Assembly: GCA_900473805.1 (NCBI GenBank)
Contig: UCMS01000003.1
Location: 1 to 64,000 of the forward strand
Origin: Hyphomicrobiales bacterium
GTDB lineage: Bacteria > Pseudomonadota > Alphaproteobacteria > Rhizobiales > Rhizobiaceae
DNA length: 64,000 bases
Direction: 5' to 3'
The stretch's first letter is position 1; each line of letters starts with the position of its first letter. The notes beneath the pieces are model-generated. The model did not search any database and had not been told where the DNA came from. It was given only the letters and a program-made list of their open reading frames with translations. Below are positions 28,501 through 38,197 of the stretch, piece after piece. A program made the translations under genes and the position numbers.

Positions 28501-31500
28501 ACGAGGCTGGAGAGATCCCATCCTGTCACGTCGACGCTTCCGGAGAAGCCACCATGACCCTTGCCGTCGGAGAGGAAACTTCCTCCCGGCAGTCCCGAGA
28601 TCGTGTAGGCGAGGGTCTCGGAACCGTCCGTGTCAGACAGGTGTCCCTCGATGGAGAGGGGAATCCTGCTGTCTTCCGAGCCGAATGCCGGCGTCACGGT
28701 CGCAGTTGGCGTGTCTGCTACGCCAGAAACGCTCACAAGCCAGTAGGACTTAATGGGATGGCTGGAGCCGTCGAAGGCGTCCTGATAGCCCCAGGTGACG
28801 TAGAAGGTGAACTGCCTGTCCACATTTGCGGGTGGCAAGACCTGCAGACTGTCGAGATCCCAGTTACTGATGTCGACGGTATCTGCGAGACTGTCAGAGG
28901 TGAAGCTGTGGCCCTTGTCATCAAAAATCGTGGTGCCCACCGGAATGGTGTTCAGTGTCACCAGCAGATGTTCAGAGCCGTCGCTATCCTTGGTAACCGA
29001 GGTGAAATCGAGAGCGATGGGCTTGTCTTCCAACCCGACTGCCGGCTGAAGCGTGAAGGTAAAGTCATCGGGTTCTGACGAGACAGTGATTGTGGCTGTC
29101 GCCGGCGTTTTGTCCTCAAGGCCGCCGGCATCCTTTGCGGCATAGGTGAAGTGGTCCATTCCCGCATAGTCGGCGGTTGGCTTGAAATAGACCGTGGTGC
29201 TGTTGACGACATCGCCAACCTTCAGTGGATCGCTTGAGCCTGCGGAGAGGTAGAGCTGGCCATTGCCCGGCAGGGTCTTGATGACATAGCTCGATTGGTC
29301 ACCATCGGTATCGGTACTCGCAAACGTTACCGTGACGAGGCCATCTTCCTTGCCGGTCGCGGTGACATCCGCAGTCTCGGGAGCCTCGTTCAGATTGATG
29401 ACGTCCACCGCAAACGTCTTGTCGAGAAATAGGCCTTGGCTGTCTGTGACACGGATTTCGAGGTCGATGGACGGTGTTTTTTCGTAGTCGATAACGGCGT
29501 TTGCCGCGACGGAAATCACACCTGTGTCGGCGTCGATGACAAAGCGACCATCCGGCGAAACCAGAGATGCCCCACCATCCTTGACGAAGGCATAGGTCAA
29601 GGGATCGATCTCGCCATTGGGATCAAGCCCTGAAACCTTGCCAACCGCAGTGCCGCCATCGCTGTTCTCTTGAACTGTGAGGGCCGTCGAGGTCAGATCG
29701 CTGGGGGCTTCCTCTGCCAGTTGCGAGGCGGCCACCGTGCCGTTGGAGAATTGGAAGCTCTCCACGCCAGTTGCCTTGATGACGGCGCCATTCGGGAGCG
29801 AAAGCGAGAATTCGCCCGTCGTAGCATCCTTCAGAACCTTGACGTCCTGCCAGCGGATATCGCCGTCAGCCTCGGCGATCACGAGACGGTCGTCGCCGCC
29901 TCCCGCGTGGACGACAACCGAGTGGCTTGAACTGAGACCGGAGACATCGAAACGCTCGGCGGAATCGCTGCCGGACAGTGTGATGGTCGAGGTCAGTAGC
30001 GAAGTTCCAGTGAAGTCGCCGATGACGCTATAGCTGTCGGTGCCACCATTGCCAGCGATCGCAAAGTCTTCGATCTCGTTGACTTCGGCGACGATGCTGC
30101 CGTTGATCGTGACGAGGATTTCCGACGATCCGACATAGCTTTCGCCATGAGCGGCATTATAGGCAGCCCGTGTCCAGACCACATAGGCTTCCGAGGATGC
30201 GGAGCCCTCGATGGTCAGGAGGTCGCGCCCGCCCGATGTTTCTGTGCCGCCGCTTATGGTGTCGCGTCCATCGCCAACGGAATAGACGATCCTGTCATCG
30301 CCAGATCCGGCATTGATGGTGTCATTGCCGGCATTACCATAGATGATGTCGTCGCCGGCGCCGCCGAAAATCGTGTCATCGCCGCTGCCGCCCCAGATCT
30401 GGTCGTTGCCGGTTCCGCCATGCAGCTCGTCATTGCCGCCGAGACCGGAGATCCAATCATCATCGGCTCCGCCATCGATCCTGTCAGACTGGCTGTTTGA
30501 ACCCTGAAGGATGTCGTTGCCGCTGCCCCCCTCAATCGCGATGGAGGCGGCGTCCGAAGTTGTGTACCCCTTGGGAAGAAGGATGATGTCGTTGCCATCC
30601 GTGCCGATGAATGTCTCGATGCCAGAGAGTTCGCCAGCTGAACCGGCACGGTCGAAGACAAAACCCTGGTCTTGACTGCGAGGTTCGAAGCGCAGCGTAT
30701 CGTTACCCGAACCACCGATAAGAGCATCGTTTTCGCCGGATGCGCCCGAGATAATGATAGGTATCGGGCTGCCGTCGCCTGCGGTGAACACAATAGGGGC
30801 GGAGCCGGCCAGATCGTCAACGTCTGCCGAAACGATCAGCGTGTCGTCACCGCTACCGCCATCGAGTGTGTCCGCACCTTTGCCACCGACGAGCAGATCG
30901 TCCCCTGCACCGCCCTTCAAGTGGTTTGCTTCATCGCCGCCGACCAGAGTGTCGTCGGCCTTGCTGCCTTCCACATCGACGATGCCGGCGACGCTGTCCC
31001 GGCCGATGGTCTTACCGCTACCGCCATCCACCGCGGTCTCGGCGGCAATGACGTGGCCGTCGCGGCTGGCTTCCGTCGTTCCAAGGTTGACGAAAACGCC
31101 GGTGTCCAGGGCCGCATAGCTCAGTGATGTACCGTTGATCTCGCCGGAAGCGTCGATCCGGACGGTGATCGTGCCGCTCGTCTCGTCACCATCGGCATCC
31201 TTTGCATACAGCTGAAGTGTCAGGTCCAGATATTGGCTGCCATCGGTGTGTGCGCCGTGGTCGAGGGGACGGTACAATTCGAACACGTAATTGCCGCTGG
31301 ATACGTCAACCGAGACGCTGAAGACGCTGTTGGGATCCGTGAGGTCCTGGGGAGCCTCGTTCCCGAGATAGCCGACCAGGATCGAGCCAACCAGAGCGAC
31401 GTTAACGATCTGGCTGCCGGATGTCAGGCTGACGGTTGCGTTGTTTTGATCCGTCGCGACGACCTCCGCGCCGAGGGAGAGTTCCCTCGCCGGCCCGCCA

Positions 31501-34232
31501 TCGACACCGAAGTTTATCCCCGTGCCAGCGGTGACTGACCAGGGGCCGTCTTCGCTGAGCAAGGACGGCACGGTCGGGGCGAAGGAGGGATGGGAGTCGC
31601 TGATCGTGATCTGAAGTTGGTTCTTCATAGGCAGTGTGTCGCCATCGCCGTCGCGAACGGTCACGGCCGTCGAAAGATCCAGGGTCAGCTTGTCAGTCGG
31701 GATCCCTGAGGGTCCGCCTTCCACGGGTTCGGGACCGACAAGCATGGGACCGCCGTCATCGTTTCCGGAGATTTTGGTGCCCGGCAGAACGTGATCGAGC
31801 GCGCCGTATTGCTTGAAGCCATAAGCTCCGGTGGTGGCGTCAACGGCGAAGGTAAAGATGACGGTGCCGTCGACCTTGGCATAAAGGGTATTGTCGATCA
31901 CCGAATAAGAGAGGGCTTGGCCATTGGACGTGAGATTGGTGAGCGTGCTCGAGAGATTGTCGGTTTCAACGATGTATCCGCCCACACCGTCCGCGCCAAA
32001 GTCTACGACGCGTGACAGGTCGCCCGAAACTTCGCTGCCTTCTGCCATTTTCGGGAATAGAACCGTTTCCATGGCGACAGGCACATCGTCTTCGACGTGC
32101 AACCACAGCTCGCCGGACGCCGTGTCACCGTCCTTGTCGGTCGCCGTAAAACCGATGTTGATCGAGCCGCTGTCGTTGCCCTCGGCATGTGCGTAGGCTG
32201 CCGTCATCTCGAAGCTGTAGGAGCCGTCCGCGTTGATGGTCAGGATTGCGGCCGTCTGGTGCGAATTCGTACCTGTCGCAACAAAGACTGTGCTGCCATC
32301 GGCCCCCGTCTTTCCCTCGCCCCATGTCACGGTCTCGGTGCGGGCCATCCCTTCCTCGGGCTGCCATATGACAGAGAAATTGCCCTTGCTGATGGTGACG
32401 TTACCAAATCCGTCCGCACCCACGCTGAACAGGTCTCCGGCCTCGCCGCCGACGATCCGCCCGGCAACAACCTCGTCAATCTTGCTCTCGGCGCCGGCGG
32501 TGCCCTGTGCTGCGTCCTCAAGACCGTCCGAAGGGGTGGCTTCGGGATTGGCCACGGGTGCGTCGTCGTTCACGACCACAGAGAAACGTCCGTCGGTGCT
32601 GTCTCCGTCTGAATCCGTGGCACGGAAGTCAAAGTCGAAACGCAGGTCATCTTCGACATCTCTGCCATTGTGATCGATCGGTTGCAGCAGCGTGAAGTAA
32701 TAGGCGCCGGTCGAACCGCTGTTGTCGAGCGTGACCGTGAATACCCAGTTCTCTTCGGCTGACGGATCGGTGCCGGTGAAACCGATCAGAGCCGGCTGGC
32801 CGTTGATTTCGGTCACGAAATAGAAAACAGCCTGATCCCCAGAAGTCAGCGGCACCTCGGAATTCACATGGACGCGCTGATAGTCTAGCTGCTCGACCGG
32901 CTCTCCGCTCTCTTCATCGATCACGACGTCCGGTTCATAGCCGACGAAGGAAAGGGCACCTGTATGGCCGGAATTGTCGTCCGCGCCCCAGTCGATACCG
33001 AGCGAAGCCGAGACCGTCCTGCCGTCGCCATTCTCGACACCCGGCTCGCCATCGAGGTCGCCTGCAGGATAGCTGTCACCGGGATTCCCTATAACGCCTG
33101 CCAGATCTTCCTCATCGAGGCTTTTCGACGGTAGGTTCACGATCGTCGGTCCATCGTCCCTGATGTCGACATGAAACGTGCCGGTTGCCGAGTCACCGTC
33201 GCGATCAGTCACAGTGTAGGTGAAGCCGAGGCTGATGATGTCCTCCAGATCGATCTGCTCGCCGTGATGGCCCGGATCCGGATGGTCGAGTTTGCCGGAC
33301 AGTTCGAATGTGAACGCACCGGTCAAACGATTGTCGATCGTCACCGTGAACACGGTATTACCTTCGCTGTCGACGGCTCGAAGGGCAACGTAGGGCACAG
33401 ACGTATCGCTGGTGGCTGGATAGGTCTCGATAGTGACCGGCAAACCACCGGAGGTCAGCGCGAGGGTCTGATCGCCGCCGAGCCCCGCTTCATCGACATT
33501 GCTTGCGCCAGCAAAGCCAATGGCGGAGATTGTGCCCAGATCGGAGCCAGGATCGAAACCCAGTTTGCCCGAATAGGTCTGGTTGCCCTCGTCGCGATCG
33601 GCGATCACCGCTTCATTAAGCGGGATGGGATCGTTCATAGGAATGATGGATGGGCGGCCGTCGTAAGCGAAGGAGGGCCTTTCTGCGGCGACGTTGTCTG
33701 CAAAGGCGGTGCCTTCCAGCAACGACGCCATGGTGAAGTCTTCCGGGGTCGCGCTGATTGCGCTGTCATCGAAATCGGCACTGGAATCCGGTGCGCGGAC
33801 CGAGGCTGAATAACCATCGGGGCCTTCTGCAACATTGATGTTGCTCGATTCCAGAGCGGCCACAACGGTCGCCTGCGGCAGTTCGACGTCACCGATGATA
33901 AAGGTCGGAATATGGGCGGCGCCACCAGTGATGACGAGTTCAGAGCCGTCGGCCAGCACAAGAACGAGGTCGGAGCCTTCGATCCGGAAGTCGGCATTCT
34001 CGAGATCGAAGCCGGCTGGAAGCGTCACGGAATGATCGGCGCCGGGGGTCAGATAGGTGACTGCCGCTGGGTTCGCATTCGTAGACTGACTGGATGCAGC
34101 AAGTTCAATGGTCGGCACCTGCGCAGAATCAGCAGTTTGGGCCGGGGCAGAGCTGTGGGTGAGGGCAGCGTCCTCGTCCACGGTGTTGATCTTGGTGGAG
34201 AGGATCACATTGGCTTGGCGCGGATTTGACAT
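25524..34232 (-). CDS. Giant RTX adhesin, probable type I secretion substrate
   Basis: A 2902-residue acidic protein in which I find no cysteine. Rough domain order: N-terminal region (1-200); five repeats of 150-180 residues ending in DxDGD...V-I/V-x-D-D/S-x-P (about 200-1035), like the T1SS-143/DUF5801 class; glycine-aspartate RTX nonapeptides (about 1090-1135 and 1230-1325); a cadherin-like module (about 1510-1615); three Ig-like modules each with an SDTDGSE-type signature (about 1715-2080); a second cadherin-like module (about 2080-2180); RTX repeats (about 2340-2435); EF-hand-like loops (about 2620-2715); a last RTX block and C-terminal export region (from about 2780). It lacks a Sec signal. 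I infer a surface or released calcium-dependent biofilm adhesin. No HlyB/HlyD/TolC genes are near. Confidence 0.85.
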   Translation of the reverse strand: MSNPRQANVILSTKINTVDEDAALTHSSAPAQTADSAQVPTIELAASSQSTNANPAAVTYLTPGADHSVTLPAGFDLENADFRIEGSDLVLVLADGSELVITGGAAHIPTFIIGDVELPQATVVAALESSNINVAEGPDGYSASVRAPDSSADFDDSAISATPEDFTMASLLEGTAFADNVAAERPSFAYDGRPSIIPMNDPIPLNEAVIADRDEGNQTYSGKLGFDPGSDLGTISAIGFAGASNVDEAGLGGDQTLALTSGGLPVTIETYPATSDTSVPYVALRAVDSEGNTVFTVTIDNRLTGAFTFELSGKLDHPDPGHHGEQIDLEDIISLGFTYTVTDRDGDSATGTFHVDIRDDGPTIVNLPSKSLDEEDLAGVIGNPGDSYPAGDLDGEPGVENGDGRTVSASLGIDWGADDNSGHTGALSFVGYEPDVVIDEESGEPVEQLDYQRVHVNSEVPLTSGDQAVFYFVTEINGQPALIGFTGTDPSAEENWVFTVTLDNSGSTGAYYFTLLQPIDHNGRDVEDDLRFDFDFRATDSDGDSTDGRFSVVVNDDAPVANPEATPSDGLEDAAQGTAGAESKIDEVVAGRIVGGEAGDLFSVGADGFGNVTISKGNFSVIWQPEEGMARTETVTWGEGKTGADGSTVFVATGTNSHQTAAILTINADGSYSFEMTAAYAHAEGNDSGSINIGFTATDKDGDTASGELWLHVEDDVPVAMETVLFPKMAEGSEVSGDLSRVVDFGADGVGGYIVETDNLSSTLTNLTSNGQALSYSVIDNTLYAKVDGTVIFTFAVDATTGAYGFKQYGALDHVLPGTKISGNDDGGPMLVGPEPVEGGPSGIPTDKLTLDLSTAVTVRDGDGDTLPMKNQLQITISDSHPSFAPTVPSLLSEDGPWSVTAGTGINFGVDGGPARELSLGAEVVATDQNNATVSLTSGSQIVNVALVGSILVGYLGNEAPQDLTDPNSVFSVSVDVSSGNYVFELYRPLDHGAHTDGSQYLDLTLQLYAKDADGDETSGTITVRIDASGEINGTSLSYAALDTGVFVNLGTTEASRDGHVIAAETAVDGGSGKTIGRDSVAGIVDVEGSKADDTLVGGDEANHLKGGAGDDLLVGGKGADTLDGGSGDDTLIVSADVDDLAGSAPIVFTAGDGSPIPIIISGASGENDALIGGSGNDTLRFEPRSQDQGFVFDRAGSAGELSGIETFIGTDGNDIILLPKGYTTSDAASIAIEGGSGNDILQGSNSQSDRIDGGADDDWISGLGGNDELHGGTGNDQIWGGSGDDTIFGGAGDDIIYGNAGNDTINAGSGDDRIVYSVGDGRDTISGGTETSGGRDLLTIEGSASSEAYVVWTRAAYNAAHGESYVGSSEILVTINGSIVAEVNEIEDFAIAGNGGTDSYSVIGDFTGTSLLTSTITLSGSDSAERFDVSGLSSSHSVVVHAGGGDDRLVIAEADGDIRWQDVKVLKDATTGEFSLSLPNGAVIKATGVESFQFSNGTVAASQLAEEAPSDLTSTALTVQENSDGGTAVGKVSGLDPNGEIDPLTYAFVKDGGASLVSPDGRFVIDADTGVISVAANAVIDYEKTPSIDLEIRVTDSQGLFLDKTFAVDVINLNEAPETADVTATGKEDGLVTVTFASTDTDGDQSSYVIKTLPGNGQLYLSAGSSDPLKVGDVVNSTTVYFKPTADYAGMDHFTYAAKDAGGLEDKTPATATITVSSEPDDFTFTLQPAVGLEDKPIALDFTSVTKDSDGSEHLLVTLNTIPVGTTIFDDKGHSFTSDSLADTVDISNWDLDSLQVLPPANVDRQFTFYVTWGYQDAFDGSSHPIKSYWLVSVSGVADTPTATVTPAFGSEDSRIPLSIEGHLSDTDGSETLAYTISGLPGGSFLSDGKGHGGFSGSVDVTGWDLSSLVITPPYNFSGTIDLKVTVTSVESGSGDRASISYDLPVTVEAVADKPSVALVSVMGTAEDGSARLSYDATLMDTDGSETLKLLISKIPAGTTIKDSDGHEFTATDGHTEVDVTAWNHKYLSVAPPANFNGDLKLDLVMVATETANGHAASTTLPITVPVYSVNDAPDVGGLEGGSAIEADKGGILIDSFTVSDVDAKTDLSFRVLKADGVNVDDRFEIVAAGETTAGETGSYELRLKSGIALDYEKTSSIQLTVEITDNDGSSKLVTAKPVTVTVIDKVDESVPTSVNENTTITGHMAYQAGHAGTNTIQISAAGLFKDLPSGTTYTYEKVFAQNSDAWLTFSSKGTISGTPGESSSGIYVYKVIATEPNGDTHFTYTPIMALHHNASAVNVEVASGYGNSYGFIDSFRNWEEHMIITLAETAPSMDLNAGKGNDIVIGNSSGNAIYGDADSDILLGMDGNDTIVGDSGRTPSAGSFDFIDGGNGDDRLSGGRGDALVLGGAGNDTISAGRGWDVMVGGSGRDTFAFKIGEGGATITMVDGKVAGIKNDTVMDFHYGEDRLATAPVMVRVADGNYNDTTASAAAASDPSFVIRSHAVVNGMVVFDDTTNFGSPLVINSNEKAAVAIQYLMNNDLGVGGATVAFTARFDGVSHTFVYQQTGNVSAAKSGDYSVFDLRDTDFNDIGDILRNSILDPIVLDLDRNGFAFSSVDHGVAFDINADGHKDQIAWTSGDGILAYDLNGNGTIDNGSEIFTPDFNGGKYASGIEALASLDTNGDGKIDGHDAAFTDLAIWLDANNNGISDAGELLSLTDHGVTEISLSTDQTGGTEDGQMVFSKGEFTFADGSTGSFLEVGFDTIFGSGGDGHAVFGTNGNDVLHGGMGAVTVTGGAGADTFVFDETALSNLDVADVITDYSLMDGDALDVSALLDALLGEQASQTEIAAHVGLRGDGTDTTLSVDLGDAGWKDVAVLQNHTEAVKILFDDKHLVVDSHTS

Positions 34233-34812
34233 GGTAACTCAACTGTAAATGTTTCAGCTGACTTAAAGCGCCGGCGGGCAATCGCGGCAACGAACAAACC
34301 AAAACATTTGCATAACCTGTTATGTTTTTGTCGGCCAAAGTTAAGCCGGTTTGCGCCGCGGAGGGCTATCGCGCGACAAGGGTCCAACAGCGAGGTGCTT
34401 CCTTGAATGAGACCGCCAAACCCCAGGGCCGGCCCGAACATCGGGAAGTGTAAGGTCTGGACCGACTTATCTTTCGGCGGAGGGTGGGCAGCCGAAAGCG
34501 ACGGCATTACGCCAAGTCTGACCCGTTCTTCGTCCGAATTTCACCATGTTGACTAGGGGTCTCATTCACCCCACGGCAGCTCAACGCCGGTAAGCGTTGC
34601 CGCGCAAACCTCAGCAGGCGCTTACCGACCGGGTCCAAGTCTCTGATGGATGTTGTCTTTGTTTGGGGCTCTCGATGAAACAATGCGCTCGGGATGAACC
34701 CATAGCGCATCGTCGTATCGCTGTGACACGTCCACGAAGATCAGAACGCAGCCGGCAAGCCGTCTGGCCGATTCCGAGAGTACGGAAACTCTCTGGACGG
34801 CGCTATGTCAAT
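34233..34812. other. Long non-coding upstream region of the adhesin gene
   Basis: No convincing gene is seen in these 580 bases. It must hold the adhesin promoter on the minus strand. Two structures stand out: the palindrome CATAAC-CT-GTTATG at 34311-34324, about 80 bases before the adhesin start, and an imperfect stem at about 34773-34797 (CCGAGAGT/ACTCTCTGG) just beyond the gpmA stop, which may end that transcript. Confidence 0.5.
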
Positions 34813-35448
34813 TCAGTGCGCCGCAGACATATCGCCCAGTACTTCCTTGGAAGCGACGGTCGAGTCTGCGTTCAGCTTGTAAACCATGGGAACGCCGGTC
34901 GCGAGATTGACGCCGAGGATCTGCTCCTTGGTCAGCTTGTCGAGAACCATGACCAGCGAGCGGAGTGAATTGCCATGTGCCGCAACCAGAACCTTTTCGC
35001 CACGCAGCACGCGCGGCAGGATTTCGGTCAGGTAATACGGCCAGACGCGGGCACCGGTGTCGCGCAGGCTTTCGCCGCCCGGCGGCGGAACGTCGTAGGA
35101 ACGGCGCCAGATATGCACCTGCTCCTCGCCCCACTTGGCGCGCGCATCGTCCTTGTTGAGGCCGGAGAGATCGCCGTAGTCGCGCTCGTTCAGCGCCTGA
35201 TCCTTGATCGTCTCGAGACCGGTCTGGCCGACGTTTTCCAGGATGATGTTGCAGGTCTTCTGCGCGCGGGTGAGCACGGACGTGAAAGCGATATCAAACT
35301 TGATGCCGTAATCGGCAAGCGCCTTGCCGCCGGCATTGGCTTCCTGCACGCCGAGCTCGGTCAGGTCCGGATCACGCCAGCCGGTAAACAGGTTCTTCAG
35401 GTTCCAGTCGCTCTGGCCATGGCGCACGAGCACGAGGGTACCGGTCAT
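34813..35448 (-). CDS. gpmA: 2,3-bisphosphoglycerate-dependent phosphoglycerate mutase
   Basis: A 211-residue cytoplasmic glycolytic enzyme interconverting 3- and 2-phosphoglycerate. The phosphohistidine motif [10 protein letters not shown] places the active His at residue 10. The second histidine lies in [11 protein letters not shown] and the acidic motif is [12 protein letters not shown]. The length is the short alphaproteobacterial form. The ATG at 35448 is chosen over a TTG two codons earlier because GAGAGGAA is better spaced from it. It follows dapB by 21 bases and is last in the run. Confidence 0.95.
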   Translation of the reverse strand: MTGTLVLVRHGQSDWNLKNLFTGWRDPDLTELGVQEANAGGKALADYGIKFDIAFTSVLTRAQKTCNIILENVGQTGLETIKDQALNERDYGDLSGLNKDDARAKWGEEQVHIWRRSYDVPPPGGESLRDTGARVWPYYLTEILPRVLRGEKVLVAAHGNSLRSLVMVLDKLTKEQILGVNLATGVPMVYKLNADSTVASKEVLGDMSAAH

Positions 35449-35469
35449 CGACAATTCCTCTCTTGACGA

Positions 35470-36294
35470 TCAGGGGGTGGAGTTGAGCCCGAGCACGTCG
35501 AGCATGGTGTAGCGTCCGGGCTTCTTGTCCCGGGCCCAGGTGGCGGCCTTCAGGGCGCCGCGGGCAAAGAGCGAGCGATCGGTCGCGCTGTGAGACAGCG
35601 TGATCAACTCGCCTTCGCTGGCAAACAGCACCTGATGTTCGCCGATCACCGAGCCGCCGCGCAGCGTGGCAAAGCCGATCGAGCCTTCTTCGCGCGGCCC
35701 GGTATGGCCGTCGCGCACGCGAACCGAATGATCGGCCAGCGAAATACCCCGGCCCTCGGCCGCAGCTTCACCAAGCAGCAGCGCGGTGCCCGACGGCGCG
35801 TCCACCTTGTGCTTGTGGTGCATTTCAAGCACTTCGATATCCCAGCCGGCGGCATCGAGCGCGCGCGCCGCCTGCTTGATCAGAACCGAGAGCAGATTGA
35901 CGCCAAGGCTCATATTGCCCGACTTCACCACCCGCGCATGGCGCGCCGCGGCATCAATCTTTGCCTCATGCTCCGGCAGGCAGCCCGTGGTGCCGATCAC
36001 ATGGACGATGCGCGCCTGGGCCGCAAGGGCGGCGAATTCGACAGTTGAGGCCGGTGTCGTGAAGTCGATGACGCCATCGGCATGTAGGAAGGCCGCCAGC
36101 GGATCGTCGGTCACGGCAACGCCAAGCTTGGGCACACCCGCCAGTTCGCCCGCATCCTGGCCGAGCGCCGCAGAGCCCGCCCGTTCCACCGCTGCATGGA
36201 GAACAAGGCCCGGAGTTTCACTGATCAGCTTGATCAGCGTCTTGCCCATGCGACCGGCGGCACCAACGACGACGAGCTTCATGGGCGTATCCAT
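35470..36294 (-). CDS. dapB: 4-hydroxy-tetrahydrodipicolinate reductase
   Basis: A 274-residue enzyme of lysine and diaminopimelate synthesis using NAD(P)H. The nucleotide-binding motif [10 protein letters not shown] is at about residues 9-18. The substrate-binding and catalytic motif [15 protein letters not shown] is near 160. It starts six bases after the MsbA-like gene, so the two are co-transcribed. The second in-frame ATG four codons in is an alternative start. Intact and of normal length. Confidence 0.96.
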   Translation of the reverse strand: MDTPMKLVVVGAAGRMGKTLIKLISETPGLVLHAAVERAGSAALGQDAGELAGVPKLGVAVTDDPLAAFLHADGVIDFTTPASTVEFAALAAQARIVHVIGTTGCLPEHEAKIDAAARHARVVKSGNMSLGVNLLSVLIKQAARALDAAGWDIEVLEMHHKHKVDAPSGTALLLGEAAAEGRGISLADHSVRVRDGHTGPREEGSIGFATLRGGSVIGEHQVLFASEGELITLSHSATDRSLFARGALKAATWARDKKPGRYTMLDVLGLNSTP

Positions 36295-36300
36295 GCGAAA

Positions 36301-38100
36301 TTATTCCTGGCTGCTGAGCGGGCCGGTGGGGGCGGCCTGAAGGTTGTTGAGGCGAGCGTAAAGACCACCCGGCTGCTGTGCAAGGCTCTCATGTGTGCCT
36401 TCTTCCACCGCTTGGCCGCCCTGCATGACGATGATCTTGTCAGCCTTGATGATGGTTGAAAGCCGGTGAGCGATGACAATCACGGTCCGCCCGACCATTG
36501 CCGCTTCCAGCGCTTGCTGGACTGCGGCCTCCGATTCCGTGTCGAGCGCGGAGGTGGCCTCGTCCAGGAGCAGGATCGGTGCATTGCGCACCAGAGCGCG
36601 CGCAATCGACAGCCGCTGTCTTTGGCCGCCTGACAGCGTCAGCCCGTTTTCGCCAACGGGGGTGTCATAGCCCATTGGCTGCGCGAGAATGAATTCGTGC
36701 GCATTGGCAAGCCGGGCTGCCTCCTCGATCTCTTCATCCGTCGCCTCCGGGCGACCATAGCGGATGTTATCACGGATCGTCCCCTCGAAGAGATAGGGTT
36801 GCTGCGAGACATAGGCCAGATGGTGGCGCAGTGACGACTTGGTAACGTCAGCGATGTTCTGCCCGTCGATCAGGATCTCCCCAGCAGCGGGATCGTAAAA
36901 CCGGGGCACGAGGGTGATGACAGTTGACTTGCCGGCTCCGGAAGGGCCGACAAGGGCGGTCGTCTTTCCGCCTTCCGCGACGAAGCTCAGGTCGTGCAGC
37001 ACAGGTCCATTGCTGCCGTAGGCGAAAGTGACATTGCGGAACTCGATACGTGCTTCGCCAACGACGAGTTGGCCTGCGCCCGGCTTGTCCCGCTGATGCG
37101 TCTGCATGTCGAGAATCTCGTAGATCATCTTCGCGTTGACCGCAGCACGCTCCATCTGCACCTGCAGTTTCGCCAGTCGCTTAGCCGGCTCATAAGCGAG
37201 CAGAAGCGCGGTGATGAAGGAGAAGAACGCACCCGGCAGCACGCCTCCATAGATCGCCTGGAACGCGGCATAAGCCATGACGCCTGCGACGGAGAGTCCA
37301 GCCAGTGACTCCGTCAGCGGACCGTTTCTCTCACTAAGCCGGGCGATACGGTTGGAGCGCCTCTCTGCGGCATCGATCGTCGACTGGATCTTCTGCTCGA
37401 GTTGTTTCTCCATCGTGAATGCCTTGACGATGGAGATCCCTTGAACGGTCTCCTGCATGGCGCCGAGCACGTGCGAGTTCAGGATCACGGCGTCTCGAGT
37501 GGCTGTGCGCAGCCGCTTGGCGAGATAACGCAGTCCAAAGAGCAGCGGCGGAGCCACCGTGAAGACGATGAGCGACAGCACCACGTCCTGGATGAACATA
37601 ACTCCGATCAGCGAGACCAATGTTACGAGGTCGCGGGCAAGTGACGTGACGGTGAGGTTGAGCACGTCTCGCACGCCATTGATATTCTGGTTGATCTGGG
37701 CGGAGAGACGCGCAGAACGCGCTTCGTTGAAATAACCGACGGAAAGCGTCATCAGATGCGCAAAAAGGCGCCGCTGATAGTTGGCGACGATGTTGTTGCC
37801 GATCTTGGCCAGTGTAACGGCCTGGCCGTAACCGGCAAAGCCGCGAATGACGAATGCGGCAAAGATTGATCCGCAGATGGTCCAGATCAGATCTGCGCGG
37901 CGATTGGCGAAAGCCTCGTTGATCACCGATTCCATGATCCATGCCGTAAAAGCGGTCGTCATGGCCACGGTGAGGAGGCAGGCTATGGCAAAGGCGTAAG
38001 CGCCCAGATGCTCGCGACCGTTTTCGGCGATCACGCGGCGCAGGACGACGGTGATGCTGTCGTTGTCCAGCGTTTCGTTGGAAGTGCCAATGGCGGTCAA
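36301..38100 (-). CDS. MsbA-like ABC exporter (half transporter)
   Basis: A 599-residue inner-membrane exporter. A six-helix membrane domain (about residues 20-320) is fused to an ABC cassette with Walker A GPSGAGKST, signature [15 protein letters not shown], Walker B ILLLDEATSALD and the switch His in IVIAHRLST. The family includes lipid A flippase MsbA and other lipid or drug exporters, and the substrate cannot be settled here. It is followed at once by dapB and preceded by glk after 97 bases. Confidence 0.9.
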   Translation of the reverse strand: MTAIGTSNETLDNDSITVVLRRVIAENGREHLGAYAFAIACLLTVAMTTAFTAWIMESVINEAFANRRADLIWTICGSIFAAFVIRGFAGYGQAVTLAKIGNNIVANYQRRLFAHLMTLSVGYFNEARSARLSAQINQNINGVRDVLNLTVTSLARDLVTLVSLIGVMFIQDVVLSLIVFTVAPPLLFGLRYLAKRLRTATRDAVILNSHVLGAMQETVQGISIVKAFTMEKQLEQKIQSTIDAAERRSNRIARLSERNGPLTESLAGLSVAGVMAYAAFQAIYGGVLPGAFFSFITALLLAYEPAKRLAKLQVQMERAAVNAKMIYEILDMQTHQRDKPGAGQLVVGEARIEFRNVTFAYGSNGPVLHDLSFVAEGGKTTALVGPSGAGKSTVITLVPRFYDPAAGEILIDGQNIADVTKSSLRHHLAYVSQQPYLFEGTIRDNIRYGRPEATDEEIEEAARLANAHEFILAQPMGYDTPVGENGLTLSGGQRQRLSIARALVRNAPILLLDEATSALDTESEAAVQQALEAAMVGRTVIVIAHRLSTIIKADKIIVMQGGQAVEEGTHESLAQQPGGLYARLNNLQAAPTGPLSSQE

Positions 38101-38197
38101 GAGAGGTGTCCTGTGCTGTTGCTCCGGCCAGAGCCCTTAGGGGCCGCCGCTCTATAGCCAGTTGCCGCACATTTGACCATAGTGCCCGCCTTGCGGC

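Noticed and set aside
30260-30960. Possible repeat array such as CRISPR in 30260-30960
   Set aside because: The repetition is at the protein level (GGxGxDxLx nonapeptides of an RTX gene); the DNA units are not identical and have no spacers.
34061-34075. NPAAV in the adhesin N-terminus as a LapG-type cleavage site
   Set aside because: The LapG motif as I know it ends in glycine (TAAG/PAAG); here Val follows and no LapD/LapG genes are near.
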